NCBI GenBank assembly: GCA_910577285.1
Contig: CAJTLO010000001.1
Location: 273,050 to 337,049 of the forward strand
From: an uncultured Rikenellaceae bacterium
GTDB taxonomy: Bacteria; Bacteroidota; Bacteroidia; Bacteroidales; Rikenellaceae
Reading direction: 5' to 3'
DNA: 64,000 nucleotides
The notes under the pieces are model-generated. The model was not told the DNA's origin, did no database searches, and was given only the letters and a program-made list of their open reading frames with translations. Positions 41,128 through 49,365 of the stretch are shown piece by piece. Made by a program: the position numbers and the translations under genes. How positions within the stretch are numbered: the stretch's first letter is position 1; each line of letters starts with the position of its first letter.

Positions 41128-41135
41128 CAAAATTA
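41128..41135 (-). promoter_or_regulatory. -7 promoter element for the mutase gene
   Basis: It reads TAATTTTG on the minus strand, 58 bases before the start codon. Confidence 0.55.
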
Positions 41136-41263
41136 GCCGTTTTTTTATAATTTCTCGCTATCAAACCTTTAAATCCCTACGCCGGAGGGGGCTCCGTTTT
41201 TCCATAGAAATTAAAACTGAAAACGCAACACGACCTGCAGTTTTTTTAAGCAATTTTTGGCAC

Positions 41264-41271
41264 ACTTTTGT
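41264..41271 (+). promoter_or_regulatory. Possible -7 element for dnaA
   Basis: CACTTTTG lies 26 bases before the dnaA ATG. The first base departs from TAnnTTTG and no -33 element is clear. No cluster of DnaA boxes was found in the 226-base gap. Confidence 0.35.
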
Positions 41272-41296
41272 ATTCGAAAAAACCACCCGCTATCTT

Positions 41297-42724
41297 ATGG
41301 TCATCAATAATCCGACATACAGCGATATGTGGCAGAACTGCTTGTCCCGCATCCGGGAGAAGACCTCGCAGGAGGAATTCATCAAGTGGTTCAAGCCCAT
41401 CGTGCCGGTCAATTTCGACGGCACTACGCTGCAATTGCGGGTGCCCAACGAGACCTACGTTTACCATATAGAGAAGCACTACATTCCGTTTTTGCGGCCG
41501 ATCATCTATCAAACCTTCGGCCAGCGGACCAAACTGCGCTACTCCATCCCCAACAACGAACACCAGGCACATCCGCAGTCCGCGGTCTACCCGCAGGAGG
41601 CGAACACCACTCCGATCTCGAAATACGTCGAGCAGACCGACACGGCGAATATAAAGAATCCTTTCGTCATTCCGGGCATAAGGAAAATCGTCATCGACTC
41701 CCAGCTCAACCCCAACTACACGTTCGACACCTTTATAGAGGGCGATTGCAACCGCTTGGCGCGTTCGGCCGGCATGTCGATCGCGGTCAATCCCGGCAAC
41801 ACGGCCTACAATCCGCTCTACGTGTTCGGCAACTCGGGACTCGGAAAGACCCACGTAGCACAGGCCATCGGCATGGAGATCAAACAGCGGCACCCGAACC
41901 TGCAGGTGCTCTATGTCTCCATGAACAAATTCCAGGCACAGTATACCTCGGCCGTCCTGAACAAGGAGGTGAACGATTTCATACACTTCTACCAGATGAT
42001 AGACGTGTTGATCATCGACGACATACAGGAGCTGTCGGGTAACAAAGAGAGCACGCAGAACGCATTTTTCAACATTTTCAACCACCTGCAGCTCTCGGGC
42101 AAACAACTCATCCTCACGTCGGATAAACGGCCGATCGAGCTGAAGGACATCAACGATCGTCTACTCACGCGCTTCCGTTGGGGATTGGCTGCCGAATTGA
42201 TGCCACCCGACTTTGAAACGAAAGTCAAAATCATCAAACATAAGGCGGCGCGACTCAACGCCGACATTCCGGATGAAGTGGTCGATTTCTTCGCTGAAAA
42301 CATCAACGCCAACATCCGGGAGATCGAAGGCGCACTCTCCTCGCTGGTGGCCAACGCCACGTTTCTCGGCAAGAAGATCACCATCACCTTGGCCAAAGAA
42401 ATACTTAAGGTATACGTCAAGATCTCGCAGAAAGAGATCACGATAGACCACATCCGCAACGTGGTGTGCGACCACCTGAAAGTCGATCAGGCAGTCTTCG
42501 ACTCCGCCAAACGCACCCGCGAGGTCGCCCAGGCCCGTCAGATTGCGATGTATCTCTGCAAGCAGCACACGAAAGCCCCCTTGGCCGCTATCGGGGCGGC
42601 GATAGGCGGGAAGAACCACGCCACGGTACTGCATGCCTGCAAGACCGTGTCGAACCTGATAGAAACCGACAAGACCTTCAGCCAGCTCATCGAAGAGATC
42701 GAACGCAAAGTAATGGCGAAATAG
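41297..42724 (+). CDS. dnaA: Chromosomal replication initiator DnaA
   Basis: DnaA binds and melts the replication origin. The 475-residue protein has N-terminal domain I (WQNCLSRIREKTSQEEFIKW), a variable linker (about residues 85-125), and Walker A GNSGLGKTHVAQ at 178-189. Walker B is LIIDDIQEL, and the C-terminal DnaA-box reader is GGKNHATVLHACKTV. The frame stays open 330 bases upstream, but the family N-terminus starts at 41297. recA follows, separated by a strong hairpin. Confidence 0.97.
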   Translation: MVINNPTYSDMWQNCLSRIREKTSQEEFIKWFKPIVPVNFDGTTLQLRVPNETYVYHIEKHYIPFLRPIIYQTFGQRTKLRYSIPNNEHQAHPQSAVYPQEANTTPISKYVEQTDTANIKNPFVIPGIRKIVIDSQLNPNYTFDTFIEGDCNRLARSAGMSIAVNPGNTAYNPLYVFGNSGLGKTHVAQAIGMEIKQRHPNLQVLYVSMNKFQAQYTSAVLNKEVNDFIHFYQMIDVLIIDDIQELSGNKESTQNAFFNIFNHLQLSGKQLILTSDKRPIELKDINDRLLTRFRWGLAAELMPPDFETKVKIIKHKAARLNADIPDEVVDFFAENINANIREIEGALSSLVANATFLGKKITITLAKEILKVYVKISQKEITIDHIRNVVCDHLKVDQAVFDSAKRTREVAQARQIAMYLCKQHTKAPLAAIGAAIGGKNHATVLHACKTVSNLIETDKTFSQLIEEIERKVMAK

Positions 42725-42742
42725 GGGGAATTCGGGAGATTT

Positions 42743-42785
42743 GTAACGTTAAAGCCGGAACACATGTTTCCGGCTTTAACGTTAC
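42743..42785. terminator. Perfect 18-bp hairpin between dnaA and recA
   Basis: The arms 42743-42760 and 42768-42785 pair without mismatch around a 7-base loop. No T-run follows on the plus strand, so it is atypical for a terminator. Confidence 0.65.
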
Positions 42786-42805
42786 ATCTTTAGAGATATT
42801 TTTCG

Positions 42806-42813
42806 TACTTTTA
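42806..42813 (+). promoter_or_regulatory. Probable -7 element for recA
   Basis: TACTTTTA (last base off consensus) lies 82 bases before the recA ATG. No LexA-type operator was recognised. Confidence 0.4.
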
Positions 42814-42894
42814 CATTGGTTAATTCCCGCTATCGGGAAACAATTGCCGCCATTGGCGGATAACAAAGATCAATATACTGAAAAACATAAATAT

Positions 42895-43920
42895 ATGGCA
42901 GAGAAAAAAGAAGTCAATGCAGACAAACTGAAAGTACTGAACGCAGTACTGGACAAAATAGAGAAGGATTTCGGCAAAGGGGCCGTCATGAGGATGAGCA
43001 GCGAGAAAGTAGAAGAGGTCGCAGTGGTTCCCTCCGGCTCCATTACGCTGGATATGGCGCTGGGAGTAGGCGGATACCCCAAAGGCAGGGTGATCGAGAT
43101 CTTCGGACCGGAATCCTCCGGTAAGACGACCCTGGCGCTGCACGCGATTGCCGAGGCACAGAAGGGAGGCGGTCTGGCCGCCTTCATCGACGCCGAACAC
43201 GCCTTTGACAGAAGTTATGCACAGGCACTGGGAGTGGATGTGGACAACCTGCTGATCTCCCAGCCCGACAACGGAGAACAGGCCCTGGAGATAGCCGACA
43301 GCCTGATCCGTTCCAGTGCGATCGACATCATCGTGATCGACTCGGTGGCCGCCCTGACTCCCAAAGCCGAGATCGAAGGCGATATGGGTGAATCCAAAAT
43401 GGGACTTCAGGCCCGGTTGATGTCGCAGGCCCTCCGGAAACTCACCGCCAGCATCAGCAAGACCAAGACGGTGTGCATCTTCATCAACCAGCTGCGCGAC
43501 AAGATCGGGGTGGTGTACGGCAACCCGGAAACGACCACGGGCGGTAACGCGTTGAAATTCTATGCCAGCGTACGTATCGACATCCGCAAAGCCTCCAGCA
43601 TCAAGGACGGCGAGGAGCAGCTCGGTGCACGGGCCAAAGTGAAGGTGGTCAAGAACAAGGTCGCTCCGCCTTTCCGCCGTGCCGAGTTCGACATCATGTA
43701 CGGCGAAGGAATCTCCAAGGTAGGCGAGATCATAGACCTCGGCGTGGACTTCGACATCATCAAGAAGAGTGGCTCGTGGTACTCCTACGGAGATCGGAGG
43801 CTTGCTCAGGGGCGCGACGCGGTAAAAGATCTGCTGACGGCCGACGAACCTCTGATGGAGGAGATCGAAAACAAAGTACGCGATGCCATGAAAGAGGCAC
43901 GCAGCGCCGCAAAGAAATAG
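42895..43920 (+). CDS. recA: Recombinase RecA
   Basis: RecA forms filaments on single-stranded DNA for recombination. The 341-residue protein has MDKIEKDFGKGAVM-like block (LDKIEKDFGKGAVMRM), Walker A GPESSGKTTLALH (residues 71-83), FIDAEHAFDRSYA, the L1/L2 loops and the conserved FINQLRDKIGVVYGNPETT. The C-terminus is acidic and then Lys-rich. The ATG at 42895 is the family start. It ends at an intrinsic terminator. Confidence 0.98.
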   Translation: MAEKKEVNADKLKVLNAVLDKIEKDFGKGAVMRMSSEKVEEVAVVPSGSITLDMALGVGGYPKGRVIEIFGPESSGKTTLALHAIAEAQKGGGLAAFIDAEHAFDRSYAQALGVDVDNLLISQPDNGEQALEIADSLIRSSAIDIIVIDSVAALTPKAEIEGDMGESKMGLQARLMSQALRKLTASISKTKTVCIFINQLRDKIGVVYGNPETTTGGNALKFYASVRIDIRKASSIKDGEEQLGARAKVKVVKNKVAPPFRRAEFDIMYGEGISKVGEIIDLGVDFDIIKKSGSWYSYGDRRLAQGRDAVKDLLTADEPLMEEIENKVRDAMKEARSAAKK

Positions 43921-43931
43921 CACCTTCCATC

Positions 43932-43978
43932 TCCTCCGGCAAAACACCGGTCGCGGTTGTCTTGCCGGAGGAATTTTT
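43932..43978 (+). terminator. Terminator of recA
   Basis: An 11-bp stem TCCTCCGGCAA/TTGCCGGAGGA with a 19-base loop is followed by ATTTTT. Confidence 0.75.
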
Positions 43979-44001
43979 CTCCACCCGAAATTCGACCGCC
44001 T

Positions 44002-46212
44002 ATGGCTGTAGCAAATTACTCCGAGGAACATGAAATAGTGATTACGGACCGTTTCAACGATCTCCTTGCGTCTTGCTCGAAAGTAGTCAAGAAGGAAGAG
44101 GATTGGGAGTTGATACGCAGAGCTTTCTTTCTGGCCAAAGAGGCCCATAAGGGAGTGCTGCGGCGCAGCGGCGAACCCTACATCCTGCATCCGATAGCCG
44201 TAGCCAAAATCGTAGTGGAAGAGATCGGATTAGGTGTCAAGTCGGTAGCCGCAGCTCTGCTTCACGACGTGGTGGAGGATACCGCCTACACGGTGGAAGA
44301 GATCAAAACCATCTTCGGGGAGAAGATCGCCTACATGGTAGACGGCCTGACCAAGATGGCCGGAGTGGTGAATACCGACACCTCCAAGCAGGCCGCTTAC
44401 TTCCGCAAGGTACTGCTTACCCTTTCGGACGACGTACGGGTAATCCTCATCAAGATTGCGGACAGGCTGCACAACATGCGGACCATGGCCTCCATGCCGC
44501 GCGACAAGCAGGTGAAGATTTCGAGCGAAACCCTCTATCTGTTCGCACCGCTCGCTTACCGGCTGGGGCTGTATGCCATAAAGACGGAACTGGAAGACCT
44601 CAGCCTCCGTTATCGCTATCCGGAACAATACTTCGAAATCGTCCGCAAGCTGGACGAAACCGATCCGGACCGAAGCGAATTCATCGACCGCTTCATTGCC
44701 CCTATCCGGCAACGGCTCTCCGAGAACGGCATCGAGTTCACCATTGCGGGACGGGTCAAAAGCATCTTCTCCATTTGGGCGAAGATGCAACGCAAGGGCA
44801 TCCCTTTCGAAGACGTATACGACCTGTTCGCCATCCGCATCGTTTTCAAACCCATGGAGCTGATCCCCGAGAAATCGCAATGCTGGCATATCTACTCGCT
44901 GATAACGGATATCTACGCTCCGAAACCGGACCGCATCCGCGACTGGGTGAACTTCCCGAAAGCCAACGGCTACGAAGCGCTTCACGCCACGGTGATGGGA
45001 CCGGACGGTATTTGGGCCGAAGTGCAGATACGTTCCGAACGCATGGAGGAGATTGCCGAACGCGGATTCGCGGCCCACTGGAAGTACAAACAGGCCCACA
45101 GCAGCGAAGACGAATTCGACAAATGGCTTAAAGAGGTCCGCAACGCATTGAAGGGTCCCACGGAAGATGCCGTAGAATTTCTGGACAATGTCCGTCTTAC
45201 GCTCTACACGAACGAGATCGTGGTCTTTACGCCGCAAGGCGATCCCCGCAAGATGCCCCAAGGGGCTACGGTACTGGACTTCGCTTACAACATCCACACG
45301 AATGTAGGCAACAAAGCCATCGGGGCGAAAGTAAACCATAAGATCGAATCGATTTTCGAAACGCTCAAGAACGGAGATCAGATCGAGATCATCACATCCG
45401 ACAATTCGCACCCCAATCTCGACTGGCTCGACCATGTGACAACGGCCAAAGCCAAACAATCGATCACGACCTATCTGAAGCGATCGCGGGAGAACAACGT
45501 GGAGCGCGGCATCGAACTCTTCGACAGGCGCATGGCCGAATTCGGCATTACTCCCAGTGCCCGCGTATTTCGGAAAATACTGCCGGCCTACGAATGCAAA
45601 AACAAAGACGAATTCTACAGCAAGCTCGGATCGGGGATCATCAATCTGGATGAAGTAGATAAAGTACTTCGTCAGAACTCGATGAATAAGGTACTCAAGT
45701 TCTGGGATATCCAGCTGACGAAACCCTTCAAGAGCAACCGTCAGAACGACCCGTTGCTCGTAGGCTCGTCAGACACGAAAGATGCCGATACTCCCAAGTT
45801 CGTGATTGCCGAAGGGTGCAATCCCATTCCCGGCGACGAAATCGTAGGCTACCGAAATCCGGGGACAAATACCATCGTCGTCCATAAGGCCGGCTGCGAA
45901 GATATCACCCGATTGGCGGCACAGCATGGCGAGAATATTGTCACCAGCATCAAATGGTCCAGTTATAAGGCCGAATCCTACCTGGCAGAGATCGAGGTGC
46001 GCGGGATCGACAGGGTGGGCATACTGGTCGACCTGTCGCAGGTGATTACCCTGGAGTTGGGTATCAACATCCGAGAGTTGGCCATACAGAGCCACGACGG
46101 CATTTTCGAAGGCAAGATATGCGTCTACGTCAAAGATACCGAGAACCTGAACGCATTGCAGGATAGGGTAGGAAGCATAAAAGGCATCGAAAAGGTCAAA
46201 CGCGTGCTATGA
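44002..46212 (+). CDS. Bifunctional (p)ppGpp synthetase/hydrolase (Rel/Spo)
   Basis: A long RSH protein of 736 residues controlling the stringent response. The hydrolase HD domain has LLHDVVEDT (HD near residue 88) and KIADRLHNMRT. The synthetase domain has GRVKSIFSIWAKMQRKGIPF and NGYEALHATVMGPDG. A TGS domain (about residue 395-455: VVFTPQGDPRKMPQGATVLDFAY, split in two strands), a conserved zinc-finger/helical part and a C-terminal ACT domain follow. The intact HD motif indicates that it can both make and degrade the alarmone. The start at 44002 is preceded by a shorter upstream open frame. Confidence 0.96.
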   Translation: MAVANYSEEHEIVITDRFNDLLASCSKVVKKEEDWELIRRAFFLAKEAHKGVLRRSGEPYILHPIAVAKIVVEEIGLGVKSVAAALLHDVVEDTAYTVEEIKTIFGEKIAYMVDGLTKMAGVVNTDTSKQAAYFRKVLLTLSDDVRVILIKIADRLHNMRTMASMPRDKQVKISSETLYLFAPLAYRLGLYAIKTELEDLSLRYRYPEQYFEIVRKLDETDPDRSEFIDRFIAPIRQRLSENGIEFTIAGRVKSIFSIWAKMQRKGIPFEDVYDLFAIRIVFKPMELIPEKSQCWHIYSLITDIYAPKPDRIRDWVNFPKANGYEALHATVMGPDGIWAEVQIRSERMEEIAERGFAAHWKYKQAHSSEDEFDKWLKEVRNALKGPTEDAVEFLDNVRLTLYTNEIVVFTPQGDPRKMPQGATVLDFAYNIHTNVGNKAIGAKVNHKIESIFETLKNGDQIEIITSDNSHPNLDWLDHVTTAKAKQSITTYLKRSRENNVERGIELFDRRMAEFGITPSARVFRKILPAYECKNKDEFYSKLGSGIINLDEVDKVLRQNSMNKVLKFWDIQLTKPFKSNRQNDPLLVGSSDTKDADTPKFVIAEGCNPIPGDEIVGYRNPGTNTIVVHKAGCEDITRLAAQHGENIVTSIKWSSYKAESYLAEIEVRGIDRVGILVDLSQVITLELGINIRELAIQSHDGIFEGKICVYVKDTENLNALQDRVGSIKGIEKVKRVL

Positions 46213-46245
46213 CCCGTAGATTACAAATGTAAACCACCTTAAGTC

Positions 46246-46629
46246 ATGATTGAAGATATTCTTTTTCTTATCGTTGGCGTTCTATTGACCGTACTTCCGG
46301 CGCTGCAAAAAAAAGCGAAAAAGGCCCGGGATAAACGCCGCAGAACCCAACCTCAAGAGGTAGTCATCGACGAATCTCAGACGGTCGTATTGCAGGAAAA
46401 AGAGAATCCGTATGCGTACGGCTGCGAAACGCTCCAGTCATCGTCTGATGCGGAAGAACGCGTACCATTATCCCGGCAACCGCTCGTTCCGTCTGCGAAA
46501 ACGGTATCTCGGGAATGTCCGTCTATTCCGTCTCACGATACCGCACCCAAGGTAGCCGAAGATCGTCCGGAAGACTTCGATCTGAGAAAAGCCATTCTTT
46601 TCTCGGAAATACTGCACCCCAAGTTTTAA
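46246..46629 (+). CDS. Small membrane-anchored protein with conserved C-terminal tail
   Basis: A 127-residue protein with one N-terminal membrane segment (MIEDILFLIVGVLLTVLPAL), then a basic patch (KKAKKARDKRRR) that should stay in the cytosol. A long polar low-complexity linker follows, and the protein ends FDLRKAILFSEILHPKF. A similar ending (xLxKAVIxSEILxxKY) is common in Bacteroidetes small proteins, from memory. It lies between the Rel/Spo and HIT genes, 33 bases after the first. No function can be assigned. Confidence 0.8.
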   Translation: MIEDILFLIVGVLLTVLPALQKKAKKARDKRRRTQPQEVVIDESQTVVLQEKENPYAYGCETLQSSSDAEERVPLSRQPLVPSAKTVSRECPSIPSHDTAPKVAEDRPEDFDLRKAILFSEILHPKF

Positions 46630-46652
46630 GATAATCAAATCATTTTATCATA

Positions 46653-47036
46653 ATGGCTACTATATTCACCAAGATCATCAACGGAGAAATCCCCAGCTAT
46701 AAGATAGCCGAGGATGATAAGCATTATGCTTTTCTGGATATCAATCCGGTCGTCAAAGGGCATACCCTGATAGTTCCTAAGAAAGAGACCGACTATCTTT
46801 TCAAACTTGAGGATGACGAACTCGCGGAGCTGATCGTATTCGCCAAGAGCGTTGCCCGCAAACTGGAAAGCAAAATAGCATGCAAGAGGATAGCGGTTAC
46901 GGTCATCGGTCTGGAAGTACCTCATGCGCATATCCACCTGCTTCCCATCACGCAAGAGAGCGACATCGATTTCAAGCATAAACAGCATCCTTCCGAAGAA
47001 GAACTGAAGGCGATAGCCGATCTGATCAACGGTTAA
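46653..47036 (+). CDS. HIT family nucleotide-binding hydrolase
   Basis: A 127-residue histidine-triad protein, expected to hydrolyse nucleotide phosphoramidates or AMP conjugates. Motifs are FTKIINGEIPSYKIAED at the start, FLDINPVVKGHTLIVPK near residue 28 and the triad HAHIHLLP near residue 91. It follows the small membrane protein by 23 bases and ends at a terminator. Confidence 0.95.
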   Translation: MATIFTKIINGEIPSYKIAEDDKHYAFLDINPVVKGHTLIVPKKETDYLFKLEDDELAELIVFAKSVARKLESKIACKRIAVTVIGLEVPHAHIHLLPITQESDIDFKHKQHPSEEELKAIADLING

Positions 47037-47083
47037 ATCCGTCCGAAGGGGAAGGTACGAATTACATTTCGCCCATATCCTTT

Positions 47084-47118
47084 AAAAGGAGAGAGTAGGG
47101 GATACTCTCTCCTTTTTT
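47084..47118 (+). terminator. Terminator after the HIT gene
   Basis: A 14-bp stem AAAAGGAGAGAGTA/TACTCTCTCCTTTT with a GGGGA loop and T6. Confidence 0.92.
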
Positions 47119-47267
47119 CATGCCTTCCACGACTCTATCCCACTCAATGCGATTACAAAAGTAAACAAATAATTCATCCCCGACCGCAGAGCCAACTCCG
47201 TCGTTATTCCCTTGAATTATTCATTGTACTATCGAAATATATTACCACAAAATCAGTCGATTACTGT

Positions 47268-47364
47268 AATTAATATTAAGTTTTAATTAATATTAGGTGG
47301 TGATCCAGCAAAGAATAGGGGTCATTTGCTGGTAACTTACATAATTCAAATCAACATAAGTTAC
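47268..47364. repeat. AT-rich non-coding patch with direct and inverted repeats
   Basis: The 47119-47472 stretch has no supportable gene and is clearly AT-richer than its surroundings. AATTAATATTA occurs at 47268 and again at 47285, 17 bases apart. GTAACTTA (47332-47339) and TAAGTTAC (47357-47364) form an inverted repeat with a 17-base gap. They could be operators or an old insertion scar. Confidence 0.6.
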
Positions 47365-47472
47365 TTAAAATCAATGTGGCAACTAATGTGTGCTAAAGTT
47401 AAAAAGCAACACATATAAGGGAGGGTTCATCGGGTTATACGAGGAGCATATCGGAAATCGACGCCGTTTTTT

Positions 47473-47502
47473 TTGATTTCAAAACAGCATGCTTTATATT
47501 TG
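47473..47502 (+). promoter_or_regulatory. Promoter of the XRE regulator
   Basis: TTG (47473-47475) and TATATTTG (47495-47502) have a 19-base spacer, 14 bases before the start codon. Confidence 0.7.
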
Positions 47503-47516
47503 TAAAAACGCATCAC

Positions 47517-47999
47517 ATGAAAGAGCGCATCGAAAAGCTGCTTAAAGAGAAGTCGCTATCGGCTAACCGCCTGGCGGAATTACTGGGTGTACAGCCATCC
47601 GGCATATCCCACATCCTCGCCGGTCGCAACAAACCGAGTCTGGATTTCATTTTCAAGCTCCTTAAGACTTACCCTGACATCTCGCCGGATTGGTTTATCT
47701 TGGGCGAAGGCGATATGTACAGACAAACCTCCCACGCGACCGAAATAATCGACGAAACACCGGACAAAAGACAGCCGAATACGACACCTTCGGACGATCT
47801 CACGCTGCAATTTTCCCGGGAATCGGAAAGCGCCGATCTGTTTTCCGATACTCCGGTTGTCGATCGGCCGCAACCTCCATCGGAAGGCGCAATGCGGCAA
47901 GACCCCGGTGAGCGATCCGCCCGGAAGCAAGTACGACAAGTGATGATATTGTATTCGGATCACACCGTAGAGATATTCGATTACAGCGACCGCAATTGA
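47517..47999 (+). CDS. XRE-type helix-turn-helix protein
   Basis: A 160-residue protein with an N-terminal Cro/CI-type helix-turn-helix (residues about 1-60: LSANRLAELLGVQPSGISHILAGRNKPSLD, across helices 2-4). A polar linker rich in Ser, Pro and Asp follows, then a short C-terminal beta block (KQVRQVMILYSDHTVEIFDY). This layout is common in Bacteroidetes regulators and is not tied to a phage. It stands alone between two AT-rich gaps, so its targets may be its own promoter region. No partner toxin is visible. Confidence 0.88.
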   Translation: MKERIEKLLKEKSLSANRLAELLGVQPSGISHILAGRNKPSLDFIFKLLKTYPDISPDWFILGEGDMYRQTSHATEIIDETPDKRQPNTTPSDDLTLQFSRESESADLFSDTPVVDRPQPPSEGAMRQDPGERSARKQVRQVMILYSDHTVEIFDYSDRN

Positions 48000-48059
48000 A
48001 GATATATTTATAATGGTTCCCATAGCCCGAATCCGCAAAATCCGCATTTCAAAAATGAA

Positions 48060-48234
48060 ATATAATTTGTATTATGTTAAGTAGTACGGGGTACTTCGGT
48101 GAGAATTGCGCACTAACCCATTGAGTTACGATTAAAGCCTCCTGTACTTATCCGATACAACCCTGCATCAGACTCCACGCACTCATGACTGCCCGGTGGA
48201 GCGATTGGCGCCGAAAGTTCGGACGGCGTTTTTT
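48060..48234 (+). ncRNA. Candidate structured transcript ending at an intrinsic terminator
   Basis: Three hairpins follow one another with no coding frame: AGTAC/GTACT (48083-48095), CTCCAC/GTGGAG (48173-48201), and a terminator CGCCG/CGGCG followed by T6 (48209-48234). It may be a small RNA or the long 3' end of the XRE mRNA. The 5' end is not defined. Confidence 0.3.
48209..48234 (+). terminator. Intrinsic terminator in the 48.0-48.5 kb gap
   Basis: A stem CGCCG/CGGCG with a 10-base loop is followed by six T. The nearest upstream gene ends 209 bases before it. Confidence 0.6.
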
Positions 48235-48310
48235 CGCTGTTGTGGAACCGCTTTAGTTGATCTGCGTCAAAGACCTTGACATCCTCCCTGCATTCAATTT
48301 AAACTAAGCA

Positions 48311-48367
48311 TCGAAATACACAACAATAAGCACATAACTACAAGGTAGTTGCGAATTCGAAATACAC
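48311..48367. repeat. Direct repeats and a palindrome upstream of the znuA-like gene
   Basis: TCGAAATACAC occurs at 48311-48321 and 48357-48367. Between them lies the palindrome AACTAC-AAG-GTAGTT (48336-48350). They precede two promoter elements and could bind a metal-responsive repressor. Confidence 0.45.
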
Positions 48368-48386
48368 CAAGACATTCGATTACCGC

Positions 48387-48394
48387 TATCTTTG
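48387..48394 (+). promoter_or_regulatory. Distal -7 element of the znuA-like gene
   Basis: TATCTTTG, 92 bases before the start codon and 20 bases after the repeats. Confidence 0.45.
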
Positions 48395-48459
48395 GCCCCA
48401 TTTTAGATACTCCCTCTCGACACCCCCGAATACCATTCGGTTTTGCACTCGACTTTTCG

Positions 48460-48467
48460 TATCTTTG
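48460..48467 (+). promoter_or_regulatory. Proximal -7 element of the znuA-like gene
   Basis: A perfect TATCTTTG, 19 bases before the start codon. Confidence 0.6.
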
Positions 48468-48486
48468 TACAACTAATCGCGACACC

Positions 48487-49365
48487 ATGTTGAAAACCCC
48501 GAAATATCTCATCCGGACTCTCTGTCAAACAATAATACTAATTTTATTGACGACAAGTTGCCACAATTACGGAAATAATGCAGGTACCGTATTCACGGCC
48601 TCCATTCCCCCTATCAAGTATCTTGTTGAAAACATTACCTGTGGAGATTTTCCCGTTGAGATATTGGTTCCCGACGGCGCGAATCCGGAATCCTACTCCC
48701 CTTCCCCTTCGCAAATAGTTCAGGTAGAAGACTCTAAATTAATATTCACCAGCGGATTGATCGACTTTGAAAAGGAGCTTGTTTCACGCCTGCCTGCCGA
48801 CAAAGGCAATATCATCGATCTGAGCAAAGGCGTTGCTCTCAAAGCGGGCTCCTGCTCCCACAGCACGGATGCAGAAGGACATACCCATAGCATAGATCCG
48901 CACATTTGGACCTCTCCGAAACAATTGAAAATCATGGCTTCCAATACTTATGAAGCCATCTCCCGCCTGTTTCCCGACTCGCTGAAATACCGCGATGCTT
49001 ACGAGGCGTTGCTCCGACGACTGGATGCGGCATCCGAAACGATCGCCGGGAAGATAGCGGTTTCTCCGACCCGGACATTCGTTATCTACCACCCTGCCCT
49101 CACCTACTATGCCGACGATTACGGATTGGTACAGATAGCCTTGGAGAACGAAGGAAAAGAGCCCTCCGCAATACACATGGAGCAGGTAATTCGGGAGGCC
49201 CAAAAGGAACGGATCGGGGTGCTCTTATATCAGAAACAATTTCCCGTAACCGCCGTTTCTGCGGTGGCCCGCGATATGAACGTCGTTCCGATGGAGATCG
49301 ATCCGCTGGCAACGGATATTATCTCCGAAATCGAGCGTATTACCGATATAATTACCGGCCGATGA
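48487..49365 (+). CDS. Zinc-type ABC transporter substrate-binding lipoprotein
   Basis: A cluster A-I metal-binding protein of 292 residues, similar to ZnuA/AdcA. A signal peptide ends in the lipobox LLTTSC (Cys25). The metal-site region includes a His-rich loop HSTDAEGHTHSIDPHIW near residues 119-135, short for a ZnuA loop. YHPALTYYADDYGL (about residue 200) and EIDPLATD (about residue 275) give the other ligands. The ATPase gene overlaps its end by 4 bases. Zinc is favoured over manganese by the His-rich loop (inference). Confidence 0.92.
   Translation: MLKTPKYLIRTLCQTIILILLTTSCHNYGNNAGTVFTASIPPIKYLVENITCGDFPVEILVPDGANPESYSPSPSQIVQVEDSKLIFTSGLIDFEKELVSRLPADKGNIIDLSKGVALKAGSCSHSTDAEGHTHSIDPHIWTSPKQLKIMASNTYEAISRLFPDSLKYRDAYEALLRRLDAASETIAGKIAVSPTRTFVIYHPALTYYADDYGLVQIALENEGKEPSAIHMEQVIREAQKERIGVLLYQKQFPVTAVSAVARDMNVVPMEIDPLATDIISEIERITDIITGR

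Noticed and set aside
41071..41296. Replication origin next to dnaA
   Set aside because: No cluster of DnaA boxes (TTATCCACA-like) or 13-mer repeats was seen in the 226-base gap; it looks like two divergent promoters.
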